Program-made: the position numbers and the translations under genes
Source of the DNA: [Flexibacter] sp. ATCC 35103
Lineage (GTDB): Bacteria; Bacteroidota; Bacteroidia; Flavobacteriales; Flavobacteriaceae
Assembly: GCF_001975985.1 (NCBI RefSeq)
Contig: NZ_MTQF01000007.1
Location: 62,001-126,000 of the forward strand
DNA length: 64,000 nt
Reading direction: 5' to 3'
Shown here: positions 18,520 to 27,631 of the stretch, piece by piece
How the letters are laid out: every line of letters starts with the position of its first letter
Numbering within the stretch: the stretch's first letter is position 1
Notes under the pieces: generated by a model
The model's input: the letters and a program-made list of their open reading frames with translations, nothing else
What the model was told of the DNA's origin: nothing
Database searches by the model: none

Positions 18520-21500
18520 TTAAAATTGGATTTTAACGTTGAAGCTAACATCTCTTGTTGATGGCAAAGATCCTGTTGAATAACCTTGTAGATTACCTGC
18601 TCCTAAGCCTGATTCCGGATCTGCATCTGGTAAATTTTTATGTATAATCCAAAGGTTAGTTCCAACAATACTAAAAGTCATTCCGTTTATGAAAGTATTT
18701 TTTAATACTTTTTCTGATAAAGAATATGAAATTGATGTTTGTCTTAATTTAATATAACTTGCATCGTATACAAATGCTTCATCTGGTAATCCTCTTCTGT
18801 ACCCTTGTGCTCCAAAACGACTAGCTTCAATTCTAGTTGTATTTACGGCTCCATTAGGATTTACTCCTGGATTGATAAAACCACCACTGTCAGATCCTGA
18901 AGTTAAAGGATTTCTTACTGGATTTCCAAGTTCATTAGTAAAAGCAGTGTCGTCATACAGACCTGTTGCTAAACCATAATAGCGATCAAGTGAGAATATT
19001 TGTCCTCCTTTTTGCATGTCAATTAAAAATTCGAAGGAGAAGTTTTTGTAGCTAAATCTATTGTTTAAACCAGCGGTGTAATCTGGATTTGAATTTCCAA
19101 TAGGATTGTCAGAAGTTGAAGTTTTTATGTATTGTCCATTAGCAGGATCTACAACTCTTTGTCCGTTTAAATAAGTGTATTGCGTACCGTAAATTACACC
19201 ATAAGGTTGTCCAACTGCTGCATTGATTGTTACACCACCTTGCATAGTTCCAAGTTGTAAATTGTCAATTCCGTCTAATAAATTTAATACTTTGTTTCTG
19301 TTTCTGGCAAAGTTTAGGTTAATGTCCCAAGAAAAATTTTCTGTTTTTACTGGAGTACCATTCAAAGAAACCTCAATACCTTTATTTTCTATTTCTCCGG
19401 CGTTAATTAATTCATATAAATAACCAGTTGAAGAAGTTAATCTTAATGGGATAATCTGATCAATTGAATTTGATTTGTAATACGAAAAATCAAGTCCTAA
19501 TCTCTTTTTGAAAAACGAAAGCTCTAAACCGGCTTCGTAACTTTTAGTACGTTCGGGTTTTAGATTAGGATTGTTTTTTGTGTCTTTAACTGATGCAGAA
19601 GAAGCTCCGAATGCGGTGTTCACTGCATAGGTGTCTAAGATTCTGTCAAATCCTGGACTATTACCAACTTCAGCGTAGTTTAATCTTATTTTTCCAAAAG
19701 ACAACCAATCAGCATCTACAAATTTTGAAAACACAAAACTCGATGATACCGAAGGATAGTAGTAAGAACTATTTGCTTCAGGTAGAGTGGAAGAGTGGTC
19801 TCTTCTTATTGTTCCTTCAAGAAATAAATAATCATCATAGCCAAAAGATGCACTTCCGTAAACCCCATCAACACCTATGGCTTCATCTCTTTCAATAGGG
19901 GCTAATAATGGGCTTACTGTATTTTGTAGTGAATATAATTTTGGAATTGCAAGTCCTCCATTTGTTGCTGCAAAAATAGAAGTGTAATAACTTCTTCGAA
20001 TGTTAACACCGACAACACCTTTAAGGTTTAATTTTTGTGTAATGTTAGTATTGTAGTTTAGCATGAAATCATAGTTGAACTCACTGAAGCCTATGTTTTT
20101 TCTGGAATATCCAGATGATGCTGGATTTCTGTCCTCGCTCCCATCGCCACCTCCGGTTCCAATACCAAAGTTTGCAGGTACACTTCCAATTGCTCTTCTC
20201 TCTTCTTGTAATTCGTCATACGTATCAACGGCTACTCTACCAAATGCATCTAGCCAACTTGTGATTTTATAGTTCAATGATGCATTTCCAATAAATCTGT
20301 TTCTACTATCTGATTCATAATTTTCATAACGTTGGAAATATGGGTTGTCCCAGAAAATTGGAGTAGAATTTGTATATGAATTTGGGTTCCAGGATATGTT
20401 TCTTCCGGTTAACTCATATGCTTGTTTTAAACTTTTTAAGTCAACATTGGTTTGCCACCATTGTCTAAAATTACCAGCAATGTTATCGTTATATCCGGTA
20501 CTATTTCTACCAACCGTACTTGTTTTTGTAAAGTTACCGTAACCTGCCACAGTTAGTCTGTCGTTTATTAGGGTTGATGCATTTAACGTAAAAGTATTTC
20601 TCTTTAATGTACTGTTAGGTAAAAGACCTGTTTGATCAAGATTATTAAAGCCTAATCTTAAATATCCATTTTCCAATCCTTTGTCTATAGAGATAGAGTT
20701 AGTAACAGCTACTGGTTTTTGAAAAAATGTTATTGGGCCATTTTTTGCATTTACCCATGGAGTTGCTTTCATGTAATTCGGTGATTCTGGATAAAAGGCA
20801 TCCCATTGGTAAACTAATAAGTTAGGATTGAATGCTTGTCCATAAGAAGCGTCTTCTGTCAATGGGGTTACATTATCTAAAATTCCGTCACCATCAATAT
20901 CAATATGGTCTAAATAGGAGTCTTCATCTGGTCCATAATAAGGTCCATATCCGGCACCGTATTGTTTTTGATATTTAACAAAAGTACTTTTGTCAACTGA
21001 TCCAACGGTTACACCAGAGTTAACTGTTACGGAATATCCTTTTGCTTTTTTGTTTCCCTTTTTTGTTGTAATTACTACGACTCCATTAGCAGCTCTTGAT
21101 CCGTATAGTGCACTTGCGGCTGATCCTTTAAGTACGTTTATAGATTCAATATCTTCTGGGTTGATGTCAGATGCAGCGCTACCATAATCGTAACCTGCAC
21201 CAGATTGTTCTTGATCTCTTGAATTAGAATTGTTGTTGCTTACGGGAACTCCATCGATAACAAATAAAGCCTGATTGTTTCCAGTTAAAGATGAGTTTCC
21301 TCTAATTACGATGTTTGTAGAACCTCCAAAGTTAGTTGTTCTTTTTACTTGTACACCCGAAACTTTACCGGAAATAGCATTTACAAAGTTGTCGCTTTTT
21401 ACTGCTGCTAAACTTTCGCCTTTTACTTCTTGTGTTGCGTAACCAAGAGATTTTTTCTCTCTTGATAATCCTAAAGCAGTAACAACAACCCCCTCAAGTT

Positions 21501-21798
21501 GTTGGGCGTCTCCAGATAGTTTAGTATTTACTTGTGATGAGCTCGCTGTGACTTCTTGCGATTTCATTCCAATGTAACTAAATATTAAAACTTGACTTGG
21601 TGTTGCTTTGATGGAATATTTTCCGTCAAAATCGGTTTGTGTTCCGGTTTTTGTTCCCTTAACTAATACACTAACGCCTGGTAAAGGCATTCCTGCATCA
21701 TCGGTAACTGTACCCGAAACAGCTCTTTCCTGCGCAAAGGTTAACTGCGCGATTAGTACTAATAATAGCACTAAAAATCCATTGAACTTTGGTTTCAT
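18520..21798 (-). CDS. SusC/RagA TonB-dependent outer-membrane transporter
   Basis: A 1092-aa SusC-type receptor with a signal peptide (1-22), a carboxypeptidase-regulatory-like domain (about 24-105), a TonB plug with LFVIDGVPVSNNN and a DIESINVLKGSAASALYGSRAANG segment, and a C-terminal barrel ending VKIQF. The N-terminal 90 residues nearly match those of the other SusC here, while the barrels differ, which suggests duplication followed by change of ligand. It contains an acidic DIDGDGILD stretch (about 300-310) that looks like a calcium-binding loop. Its susD partner follows 11 nt downstream. Confidence 0.93.
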   Translation of the reverse strand: MKPKFNGFLVLLLVLIAQLTFAQERAVSGTVTDDAGMPLPGVSVLVKGTKTGTQTDFDGKYSIKATPSQVLIFSYIGMKSQEVTASSSQVNTKLSGDAQQLEGVVVTALGLSREKKSLGYATQEVKGESLAAVKSDNFVNAISGKVSGVQVKRTTNFGGSTNIVIRGNSSLTGNNQALFVIDGVPVSNNNSNSRDQEQSGAGYDYGSAASDINPEDIESINVLKGSAASALYGSRAANGVVVITTKKGNKKAKGYSVTVNSGVTVGSVDKSTFVKYQKQYGAGYGPYYGPDEDSYLDHIDIDGDGILDNVTPLTEDASYGQAFNPNLLVYQWDAFYPESPNYMKATPWVNAKNGPITFFQKPVAVTNSISIDKGLENGYLRLGFNNLDQTGLLPNSTLKRNTFTLNASTLINDRLTVAGYGNFTKTSTVGRNSTGYNDNIAGNFRQWWQTNVDLKSLKQAYELTGRNISWNPNSYTNSTPIFWDNPYFQRYENYESDSRNRFIGNASLNYKITSWLDAFGRVAVDTYDELQEERRAIGSVPANFGIGTGGGDGSEDRNPASSGYSRKNIGFSEFNYDFMLNYNTNITQKLNLKGVVGVNIRRSYYTSIFAATNGGLAIPKLYSLQNTVSPLLAPIERDEAIGVDGVYGSASFGYDDYLFLEGTIRRDHSSTLPEANSSYYYPSVSSSFVFSKFVDADWLSFGKIRLNYAEVGNSPGFDRILDTYAVNTAFGASSASVKDTKNNPNLKPERTKSYEAGLELSFFKKRLGLDFSYYKSNSIDQIIPLRLTSSTGYLYELINAGEIENKGIEVSLNGTPVKTENFSWDINLNFARNRNKVLNLLDGIDNLQLGTMQGGVTINAAVGQPYGVIYGTQYTYLNGQRVVDPANGQYIKTSTSDNPIGNSNPDYTAGLNNRFSYKNFSFEFLIDMQKGGQIFSLDRYYGLATGLYDDTAFTNELGNPVRNPLTSGSDSGGFINPGVNPNGAVNTTRIEASRFGAQGYRRGLPDEAFVYDASYIKLRQTSISYSLSEKVLKNTFINGMTFSIVGTNLWIIHKNLPDADPESGLGAGNLQGYSTGSLPSTRDVSFNVKIQF

Positions 21799-21807
21799 TT
21801 TCTCAAT

Positions 21808-21821
21808 TATTTTGAATTAGT
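21808..21821 (-). promoter_or_regulatory. Leader element shared with first susC
   Basis: On the minus strand this 14-nt segment is identical to 16753-16766 and lies in the same place before the susC start codon. It is preceded by an ATATTG sequence that may be a degenerate -7 box. This suggests a duplicated promoter and leader. Confidence 0.5.
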
Positions 21822-21885
21822 AATACAATATTCACAATAATTAGTTAATAATCCTAATGTTATGTTAACGAATTTTTAATATATA

Positions 21886-23601
21886 TTAAAATTTAACATT
21901 ATAACATATGTTAACGATAGTGTTAAATAACTGAATTTCCTGAAGTCTTGTCCCTCCATTGGTGAGATTAATTCTAAGCAGACCACTTGTGGTTTGTATG
22001 GTTGTTCCTATTCCAATTCCTGTTAAATTATGTATTTTATCTGGATTTTGGCTACTTGTTAAATCTTGGTAAATTGCATAATCTATAATCGAATTTATGT
22101 ATAAGTTTTTTGAAACGATATATCTGTATTCTGTGAGAAGCATAGATGTAAAATTGGCTTGTAGGCTATTCTCTAAAAAACCTCTTATGGAATTAATGCC
22201 GCCAAATCTAAATAATTCGTTTGTAATGTAGTTGTTGCTTTTAAGGTAAAAGCTTTGTAAATTGATATTGATATAATTCCTTTTGTTTAACTCAAAGTTA
22301 TTTGCGAAGTTGGCGTTTATGTAAAATTGTGGGCTTGAATTTACGGTGTCGGGATTATTGTTTGTGTTTCTTTTTCCATATCCGGCTATAAGGCTTAAAT
22401 ATGTTTTTTTTGTAAAAAAAATGCTTGTGTAGTCAAGTCGTTTGTGGTCAAATGTAGAAGTGATGTAAGAGTTCTTAAAATCACTAATGCTTGAATTGTT
22501 TGTATTCTGAATGTCACTTGATTCTGTTGATTGATAGCCTAAATATATTTTTGAATTGTAATTTAAATAATATCCTAAATCAATTGCTGTCTTTGTATTT
22601 TGAAATGTACTGTCTTGCTTAAATATGTTAAGTTGCGCTTTTAACCCCAGCGAAGAGTTGAATATATAGGGGATTTCTATTTTTGTGTTAAATGTTTTTT
22701 GTTGATTTCCATCACTTTTCCAATAAAGTGAAAATTGTTCACCCGCATGAAGTGTGTTTAATAAAGTGATATCTAAATATCCGTTAAGTGTAGTTTTTTT
22801 GTTGTCATCATTTGAAAATCCGATATAGCCATCAAATGTATTTGCTTTTCTTTTTTCAATATAGGTGTATATTTTAGTAGAGTCGCTGGTAAATAATATT
22901 TGTGGATATTTAGTTTGAGTAATAAATTCAAAGCTATTTATGTCATCGTGTAATTCTTTTACAATCTCCTGATTAAAAGTTTTATTAAGGTATTTTTTAT
23001 TCAGTTGTTTTAAATGACCTTTTGGGAAATAATTTTTTTCTTGAGGATTTGTTTGAATGATAATAATTGAATTAACACTGCGTTTTTTTTCGGATTTAAA
23101 ATTTAAGGCTCCATAAATTATTAAATTCTTTCTTATGATATTGTCAAGTTTTATTTTGCTTAATGCAAAACCCTTTGTTTCTGCATCAAGTATCTTTTGA
23201 TTTAAAAAGTTTTCAAGTTGATTATATGGTACAATTATGGTATCCTTTTTTGTTTCTGTTGGGTTCGAAAAAATATTATTTGTACCTATATATATATGTA
23301 TCTCTTTGATCGGCTTTTTTAACTCTATTATTGCTGTGTAGGTGCTGTCATTTACAAGTTTTGTTTCTTGTATTTTATTGTCTAAAAATCCAATAGAAGT
23401 TAATTTTTGAGATGTGTTTTTTACCTCCTCATTCAATGATTTTATATTATTGTGTTTAGTTGAATAGTTTAATGAATCGATTATCCTGCTTTCAGTTTTG
23501 TTAGAGCCAGTTATTTTTAAATAAAAGTTTTGGCTATAAGATGAAAAGCTGAAGAGAAAAAAGAATATATGTAATAAGTGTTTCAAAAGCAATTGTTTCA
23601 T
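21886..23601 (-). CDS. Short Omp85/BamA-TamA-like outer-membrane protein
   Basis: A 571-aa protein with a signal peptide (about 1-23, ending SYSQ), an N-terminal region of alpha/beta repeats (about 25-235) that look like POTRA domains, and a C-terminal barrel of about 300 residues. Near residue 464 is FRFGGINSIRGF, whose Arg-Gly-Phe fits the Omp85 loop-6 motif. BamA itself is longer and has five POTRA domains, so this is an accessory Omp85 relative. It precedes the second susC on the same strand (87-nt gap) and is divergent from rpsL. Its cargo is unknown. Confidence 0.72.
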   Translation of the reverse strand: MKQLLLKHLLHIFFFLFSFSSYSQNFYLKITGSNKTESRIIDSLNYSTKHNNIKSLNEEVKNTSQKLTSIGFLDNKIQETKLVNDSTYTAIIELKKPIKEIHIYIGTNNIFSNPTETKKDTIIVPYNQLENFLNQKILDAETKGFALSKIKLDNIIRKNLIIYGALNFKSEKKRSVNSIIIIQTNPQEKNYFPKGHLKQLNKKYLNKTFNQEIVKELHDDINSFEFITQTKYPQILFTSDSTKIYTYIEKRKANTFDGYIGFSNDDNKKTTLNGYLDITLLNTLHAGEQFSLYWKSDGNQQKTFNTKIEIPYIFNSSLGLKAQLNIFKQDSTFQNTKTAIDLGYYLNYNSKIYLGYQSTESSDIQNTNNSSISDFKNSYITSTFDHKRLDYTSIFFTKKTYLSLIAGYGKRNTNNNPDTVNSSPQFYINANFANNFELNKRNYININLQSFYLKSNNYITNELFRFGGINSIRGFLENSLQANFTSMLLTEYRYIVSKNLYINSIIDYAIYQDLTSSQNPDKIHNLTGIGIGTTIQTTSGLLRINLTNGGTRLQEIQLFNTIVNICYNVKF

Positions 23602-23684
23602 TTATTAAAAGTATTGCAAATATCAATTGTTTGTTTGTAAAAACATAAGCTTAAATAATGTTATTGAAAATTAATGAATTAACG

Positions 23685-23715
23685 TTTGTATAGTGAAAAA
23701 TATTTTATACATTTG
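23685..23715 (+). promoter_or_regulatory. Promoter of the str operon
   Basis: TTTG at 23685-23688 and TACATTTG at 23708-23715 are separated by 19 nt, an exact match to the Bacteroidota -33/-7 pattern. The predicted start is near 23720, where a small GC hairpin (23720-23734) begins the rpsL leader. A longer rpsL reading frame would begin at 23686, inside this promoter, so the ATG at 23770 is the start. Confidence 0.85.
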
Positions 23716-23769
23716 CAACCCCGTAAAAAGCGGGAATTTAATATACATAATAAATTTTTAGTATTAATT

Positions 23770-24153
23770 ATGCCAACAATTCAACAATTAGTAAGAACAG
23801 GAAGAACTCAGATCACTAAGAAGAGTAAATCGGTTGCTTTAGATTCTTGTCCTCAAAGAAGAGGGGTTTGTACGCGTGTTTACACTACTACACCAAAAAA
23901 ACCAAACTCTGCAATGCGTAAAGTTGCGCGTGTACGTTTGACAAATGGTAATGAAGTGAATGCTTACATCCCTGGAGAAGGACACAATCTACAAGAGCAC
24001 TCGATAGTATTAGTGCGAGGTGGAAGGGTAAAAGATTTACCAGGTGTTAGATATCATATCGTTCGTGGAGCGCTTGACACGTCAGGAGTTGCAGGAAGAA
24101 CGCAAAGAAGATCTAAGTACGGTGCTAAACGCCCAAAAGAAGCAAAAAAGTAA
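23770..24153 (+). CDS. rpsL: 30S ribosomal protein S12
   Basis: A 127-aa S12, part of the decoding centre of the 30S subunit. The TPKKPNSAMRK motif (41-51) keeps Lys at both streptomycin-resistance positions (Lys43 and Lys44 counting Met), so a sensitive allele is expected. VKDLPGVRYH is the second conserved decoding loop. An in-frame extension upstream is rejected because it overlaps the promoter and does not resemble S12. It is the first gene of the str operon; a 115-nt spacer separates it from rpsG. Confidence 0.97.
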   Translation: MPTIQQLVRTGRTQITKKSKSVALDSCPQRRGVCTRVYTTTPKKPNSAMRKVARVRLTNGNEVNAYIPGEGHNLQEHSIVLVRGGRVKDLPGVRYHIVRGALDTSGVAGRTQRRSKYGAKRPKEAKK

Positions 24154-24268
24154 TTTAAAACGTTAAAGTTGGAGGTTAGGAGTTAAGGGTTTGAAATTTG
24201 GCGTAAGCTAAAGTGGATGACACATAACATTTAACGGATGACCTATAACTTTTTATTAAAAAAAAGAC

Positions 24269-24745
24269 ATGAGAAAAAGAGCGGCAAAGAAAAGACCACT
24301 TTTACCAGATCCAAGGTTTAACGACCAACTGGTAACACGTTTTGTGAACAACTTAATGTGGGACGGTAAGAAATCTACAGCTTTCAAAGTATTTTATGAT
24401 GCAATTGACATCATTGAGTCTAAAAAGCAAGATTCAGAAAAATCTTCATTAGAAATTTGGAAAGATGCTTTAACAAACGTTATGCCTCACGTAGAAGTAC
24501 GTAGCCGTAGAGTTGGTGGAGCTACATTTCAAATTCCAATGCAAATTAGACCAGACAGAAAAATTTCTATGGCAATGAAGTGGTTAATACTTTATTCTAG
24601 AAGAAGAAATGAAAAATCTATGGCACAACGTTTAGCGTCAGAATGTTTAGCTGCTGCTAAAGAAGAAGGTGCTGCGGTTAAGAAAAGAATGGATACTCAC
24701 AAGATGGCAGAGGCTAACAAAGCTTTCTCTCACTTTAGATTTTAA
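24269..24745 (+). CDS. rpsG: 30S ribosomal protein S7
   Basis: A 158-aa S7, the primary assembly protein of the 30S head that contacts the E-site tRNA. It begins MRKRAAKKRPLLPD and contains KALTNVMPH-like and VRSRRVGGATFQIP segments typical of S7. Length is normal. It lies between rpsL and fusA, 10 nt before the latter. The 115-nt spacer upstream contains two imperfect direct repeats, GGATGACACATAAC and GGATGACCTATAAC (24215-24249). Confidence 0.97.
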   Translation: MRKRAAKKRPLLPDPRFNDQLVTRFVNNLMWDGKKSTAFKVFYDAIDIIESKKQDSEKSSLEIWKDALTNVMPHVEVRSRRVGGATFQIPMQIRPDRKISMAMKWLILYSRRRNEKSMAQRLASECLAAAKEEGAAVKKRMDTHKMAEANKAFSHFRF

Positions 24746-24755
24746 TTCGTAAGAA

Positions 24756-26912
24756 ATGGCTAGAGATTTAAAATATACAAGAAATATCGGAATTGCTGCT
24801 CACATTGATGCTGGTAAAACAACAACAACTGAGCGTATCCTTTTTTATACTGGAAAGTCACACAAAATTGGTGAAGTACACGATGGTGCTGCAACAATGG
24901 ACTGGATGGCTCAAGAGCAAGAAAGAGGTATTACAATTACTTCAGCTGCAACAACTTGTGAGTGGAATTTTCCTACTGAGCAAGGTAAGCTTTTGCCTGA
25001 GTCTTTGCCATACCACTTTAATATTATTGATACTCCTGGACACGTTGACTTTACTGTAGAGGTAAACCGTTCTTTACGTGTACTTGATGGTTTAGTTTTC
25101 TTGTTTAGTGCTGTTGATGGTGTTGAGCCTCAATCGGAAACTAACTGGAGACTTGCTGATCAATATAGAGTTCCTCGTATGGGATTCGTAAATAAAATGG
25201 ACCGTCAAGGATCTAACTTTTTGGCAGTTTGTCAACAAGTTCGTGATATGTTGAAATCAAATGCTGTTGCGATCACTTTGCCAATCGGTGAAGAAAATGA
25301 TTTCAAAGGTGTTGTAGATTTAGTAAAAAACCAAGCTATTATTTGGCATGATGCAACTCAAGGGGCGACTTTTGATATTGTTGAAATTCCTGCTGATATG
25401 GTTGCAGAGGTTAAAGAGTACAGATCTATTCTTATTGAAGCAGTTGCTGATTACGATGAAAATCTTTTAGAGAAATTCATGGAAGATGAAAGCTCTATTA
25501 CAGAGGAAGAAATCAACAACGCTTTAAGAGCTGCTACTATGGATATGGCTATCATCCCGATGATCGCTGGTTCTTCTTTCAAGAACAAAGGAGTTCAATT
25601 CATGTTAGATGCAGTTTGTAAATATTTGCCTTCTCCAATGGATAAGGAAGGTATCGAAGGAATTCACCCTGATGATGCTGAATTATTAGAAGAAGATCAA
25701 ACTAAAATCTTACGTAAGCCAGACGTAAAAGAGCCGTTCGCTGCTTTAGCATTTAAAATTGCTACTGACCCATTCGTAGGTCGTTTAGCTTTCTTCCGTG
25801 CTTACTCTGGTCGTTTAGATGCTGGTTCTTACGTTTTGAACACACGTTCGGGAAATAAAGAAAGAATTTCTCGTATCTACCAAATGCACGCTAACAAACA
25901 AAATCCAATCGAATTTATTGAGGCTGGAGATATTGGAGCTGCTGTTGGATTTAAGGATATTAAAACTGGGGATACATTGTGTGATGAAAAACACCCAATC
26001 ATTCTTGAGTCTATGAAATTCCCTGCACCGGTAATTGGTATTGCAATTGAGCCTAAAACTAAAGCTGACGTTGATAAAATGGGTATGGCTTTGGCTAAAT
26101 TAGCTGAAGAAGATCCAACATTTACTGTTAGAACAGATGAGGCTTCAGGGCAAACTATTATCTCAGGTATGGGTGAGCTTCACTTAGATATCTTGGTAGA
26201 TCGTATGAAACGTGAATTTAAAGTTGAAGTGAACCAAGGTGAGCCTCAAGTTGAATATAAAGAAGCGTTTACAAGAACTGCTACACACAGAGAGACTTAC
26301 AAGAAACAATCAGGAGGTCGTGGTAAATTCGGTGATATCGTATTTACACTTGAGCCAGCTGACGAAGTTGATGGTAAAGTACCTGTAGGATTACAGTTTA
26401 TTAATGCAGTAAAAGGTGGTAACGTTCCTAAGGAATATATTCCATCTGTAGAAAAAGGTTTCCGTGAAGCTATGAAAACTGGTCCTTTGGCTGGTTATCA
26501 AGTGGATAGTTTGAAAGTAACTTTGACAGACGGATCTTTCCACCCTGTCGATTCTGATGCTCTTTCTTTTGAATTAGCTGCAAGAATGGGTTATAGAGAA
26601 GTAGCAAAAGCTGCTGGAGCAATTATTCTTGAGCCAATCATGAAAATGGAAGTTATTACTCCTGAAGAAAACATGGGAGATATCGTAGGTGATATCAACC
26701 GTCGTAGAGGTCAGGTTAATGACATGGGTGACAGAAACGGTGCTAAAACTATTAAAGCTGATGTGCCTTTATCAGAGATGTTTGGATATGTAACAACATT
26801 AAGAACATTATCTTCTGGTAGAGCAACTTCAACAATGGAGTTTTCTCACTATGCAGAAACACCTTCTAATATTTCAGAAGCTGTAATTAAAAAAGCAAAA
26901 GGTAACGCTTAA
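24756..26912 (+). CDS. fusA: Elongation factor G
   Basis: A 718-aa translational GTPase that drives ribosomal translocation. G1 is AHIDAGKT (15-22), G3 is DTPGH (92-96) and G4 is NKMD (146-149). Domains II to V follow in the normal order, with the domain III GMGELHLDIL segment and the domain IV GGRGKFG/ KGGNVPKEYIPSVEKGF region. It sits in the str operon, but no tuf gene follows; rpsJ comes next, 11 nt downstream. A second fusA-like copy elsewhere cannot be judged from here. Confidence 0.98.
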   Translation: MARDLKYTRNIGIAAHIDAGKTTTTERILFYTGKSHKIGEVHDGAATMDWMAQEQERGITITSAATTCEWNFPTEQGKLLPESLPYHFNIIDTPGHVDFTVEVNRSLRVLDGLVFLFSAVDGVEPQSETNWRLADQYRVPRMGFVNKMDRQGSNFLAVCQQVRDMLKSNAVAITLPIGEENDFKGVVDLVKNQAIIWHDATQGATFDIVEIPADMVAEVKEYRSILIEAVADYDENLLEKFMEDESSITEEEINNALRAATMDMAIIPMIAGSSFKNKGVQFMLDAVCKYLPSPMDKEGIEGIHPDDAELLEEDQTKILRKPDVKEPFAALAFKIATDPFVGRLAFFRAYSGRLDAGSYVLNTRSGNKERISRIYQMHANKQNPIEFIEAGDIGAAVGFKDIKTGDTLCDEKHPIILESMKFPAPVIGIAIEPKTKADVDKMGMALAKLAEEDPTFTVRTDEASGQTIISGMGELHLDILVDRMKREFKVEVNQGEPQVEYKEAFTRTATHRETYKKQSGGRGKFGDIVFTLEPADEVDGKVPVGLQFINAVKGGNVPKEYIPSVEKGFREAMKTGPLAGYQVDSLKVTLTDGSFHPVDSDALSFELAARMGYREVAKAAGAIILEPIMKMEVITPEENMGDIVGDINRRRGQVNDMGDRNGAKTIKADVPLSEMFGYVTTLRTLSSGRATSTMEFSHYAETPSNISEAVIKKAKGNA

Positions 26913-26923
26913 TTCTTAAGAAA

Positions 26924-27229
26924 ATGAGTCAAAAAATCAGAATAAAACTAAAATCTTACGATCACATGTTGGTAGACAAGTCTGCTGAAAAGATTGTAAA
27001 AACAGTAAAAACTACTGGAGCAGTTGTAACAGGTCCAATTCCGTTACCAACTCACAAAAAACTTTTCACTGTATTACGTTCTCCGCACGTTAACAAAAAA
27101 GCGAGAGAGCAATTTGAAGTGATGTCATACAAGAGATTGATTGATATTTATTCATCTTCATCTAAAACTATTGATGCTTTAATGAAGCTTGAATTACCAA
27201 GTGGGGTTGAAGTAGAGATCAAAGTATAA
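26924..27229 (+). CDS. rpsJ: 30S ribosomal protein S10
   Basis: A 101-aa S10, a 30S head protein that in other bacteria also partners NusB in antitermination. It shows IRIKLKSYDH at the N-terminus and GPIPLPTHKKLFTVLRSPHVNKKAREQFE across the conserved loop and strand (written here only as its ends GPIPLP and REQFE). It is cotranscribed with fusA and followed directly by a terminator, so it belongs to the str transcript here rather than heading the S10 operon. Confidence 0.97.
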   Translation: MSQKIRIKLKSYDHMLVDKSAEKIVKTVKTTGAVVTGPIPLPTHKKLFTVLRSPHVNKKAREQFEVMSYKRLIDIYSSSSKTIDALMKLELPSGVEVEIKV

Positions 27230-27246
27230 TTTTATTATATTTTTAT

Positions 27247-27281
27247 AAAAAAAAGCGAGACAGAAATGTTTCGCTTTTTTT
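27247..27281 (+). terminator. Terminator after rpsJ
   Basis: GCGAGACA pairs with TGTTTCGC (27255-27262 with 27267-27274, one G-T wobble) around a GAAA loop; A and T tracts extend the stem. It lies 17 nt after the rpsJ stop and separates the str and S10 transcripts. Confidence 0.88.
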
Positions 27282-27530
27282 GTTGCTTTAATTTTTGCTG
27301 TGTTTAGTTTTTTTTAATTAAATGAAAACAATAATTTAATGTTGGTTTATTGGAAAAGCCTTATTTAGAGCTGTGTGCCAATGATTTTGGTTTTTATTAA
27401 CGGAATTTTTCTGTAGTACTAATCTGTAATTAATTTTGATTTTAATTATTTTTATCGAAATATAAAAGAGGTCGAGGTGGTTTCTTTTGAGCTGGGATTT
27501 TGATAATGAGCGATTTAATTTTTGTAACTG

Positions 27531-27562
27531 TTTGGTATATTCAATTTTAATATCTACTTTTG
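27531..27562 (+). promoter_or_regulatory. Promoter of the S10 operon (before rplC)
   Basis: TTTG at 27531-27534 and TACTTTTG at 27555-27562 are 20 nt apart. The predicted start near 27567 leaves a leader of about 65 nt before the rplC ATG. The rest of the 402-nt gap from 27230 holds the rpsJ terminator and A/T-rich DNA in which I see no gene. CCCT at 27567 and AGGG at 27601 could close a weak leader hairpin. Confidence 0.8.
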
Positions 27563-27631
27563 CACTCCCTGTTTGGAAATTTCTGTTATTTTCAAATTGA
27601 AGGGAATTTTAGTAATTAATAATTAATATTT

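Noticed and set aside
19593..19898. A 101-codon plus-strand frame inside the second susC
   Set aside because: Antisense shadow of the beta-barrel region; composition is unlike a protein and no start signals are visible.
23686..23769. A 28-residue N-terminal extension of S12
   Set aside because: It overlaps the -33/-7 promoter and does not match S12.
24793..25059. An 88-codon frame overlapping fusA in another frame
   Set aside because: It lies inside the conserved G domain of EF-G; its translation is Leu-rich and has no recognisable motif.
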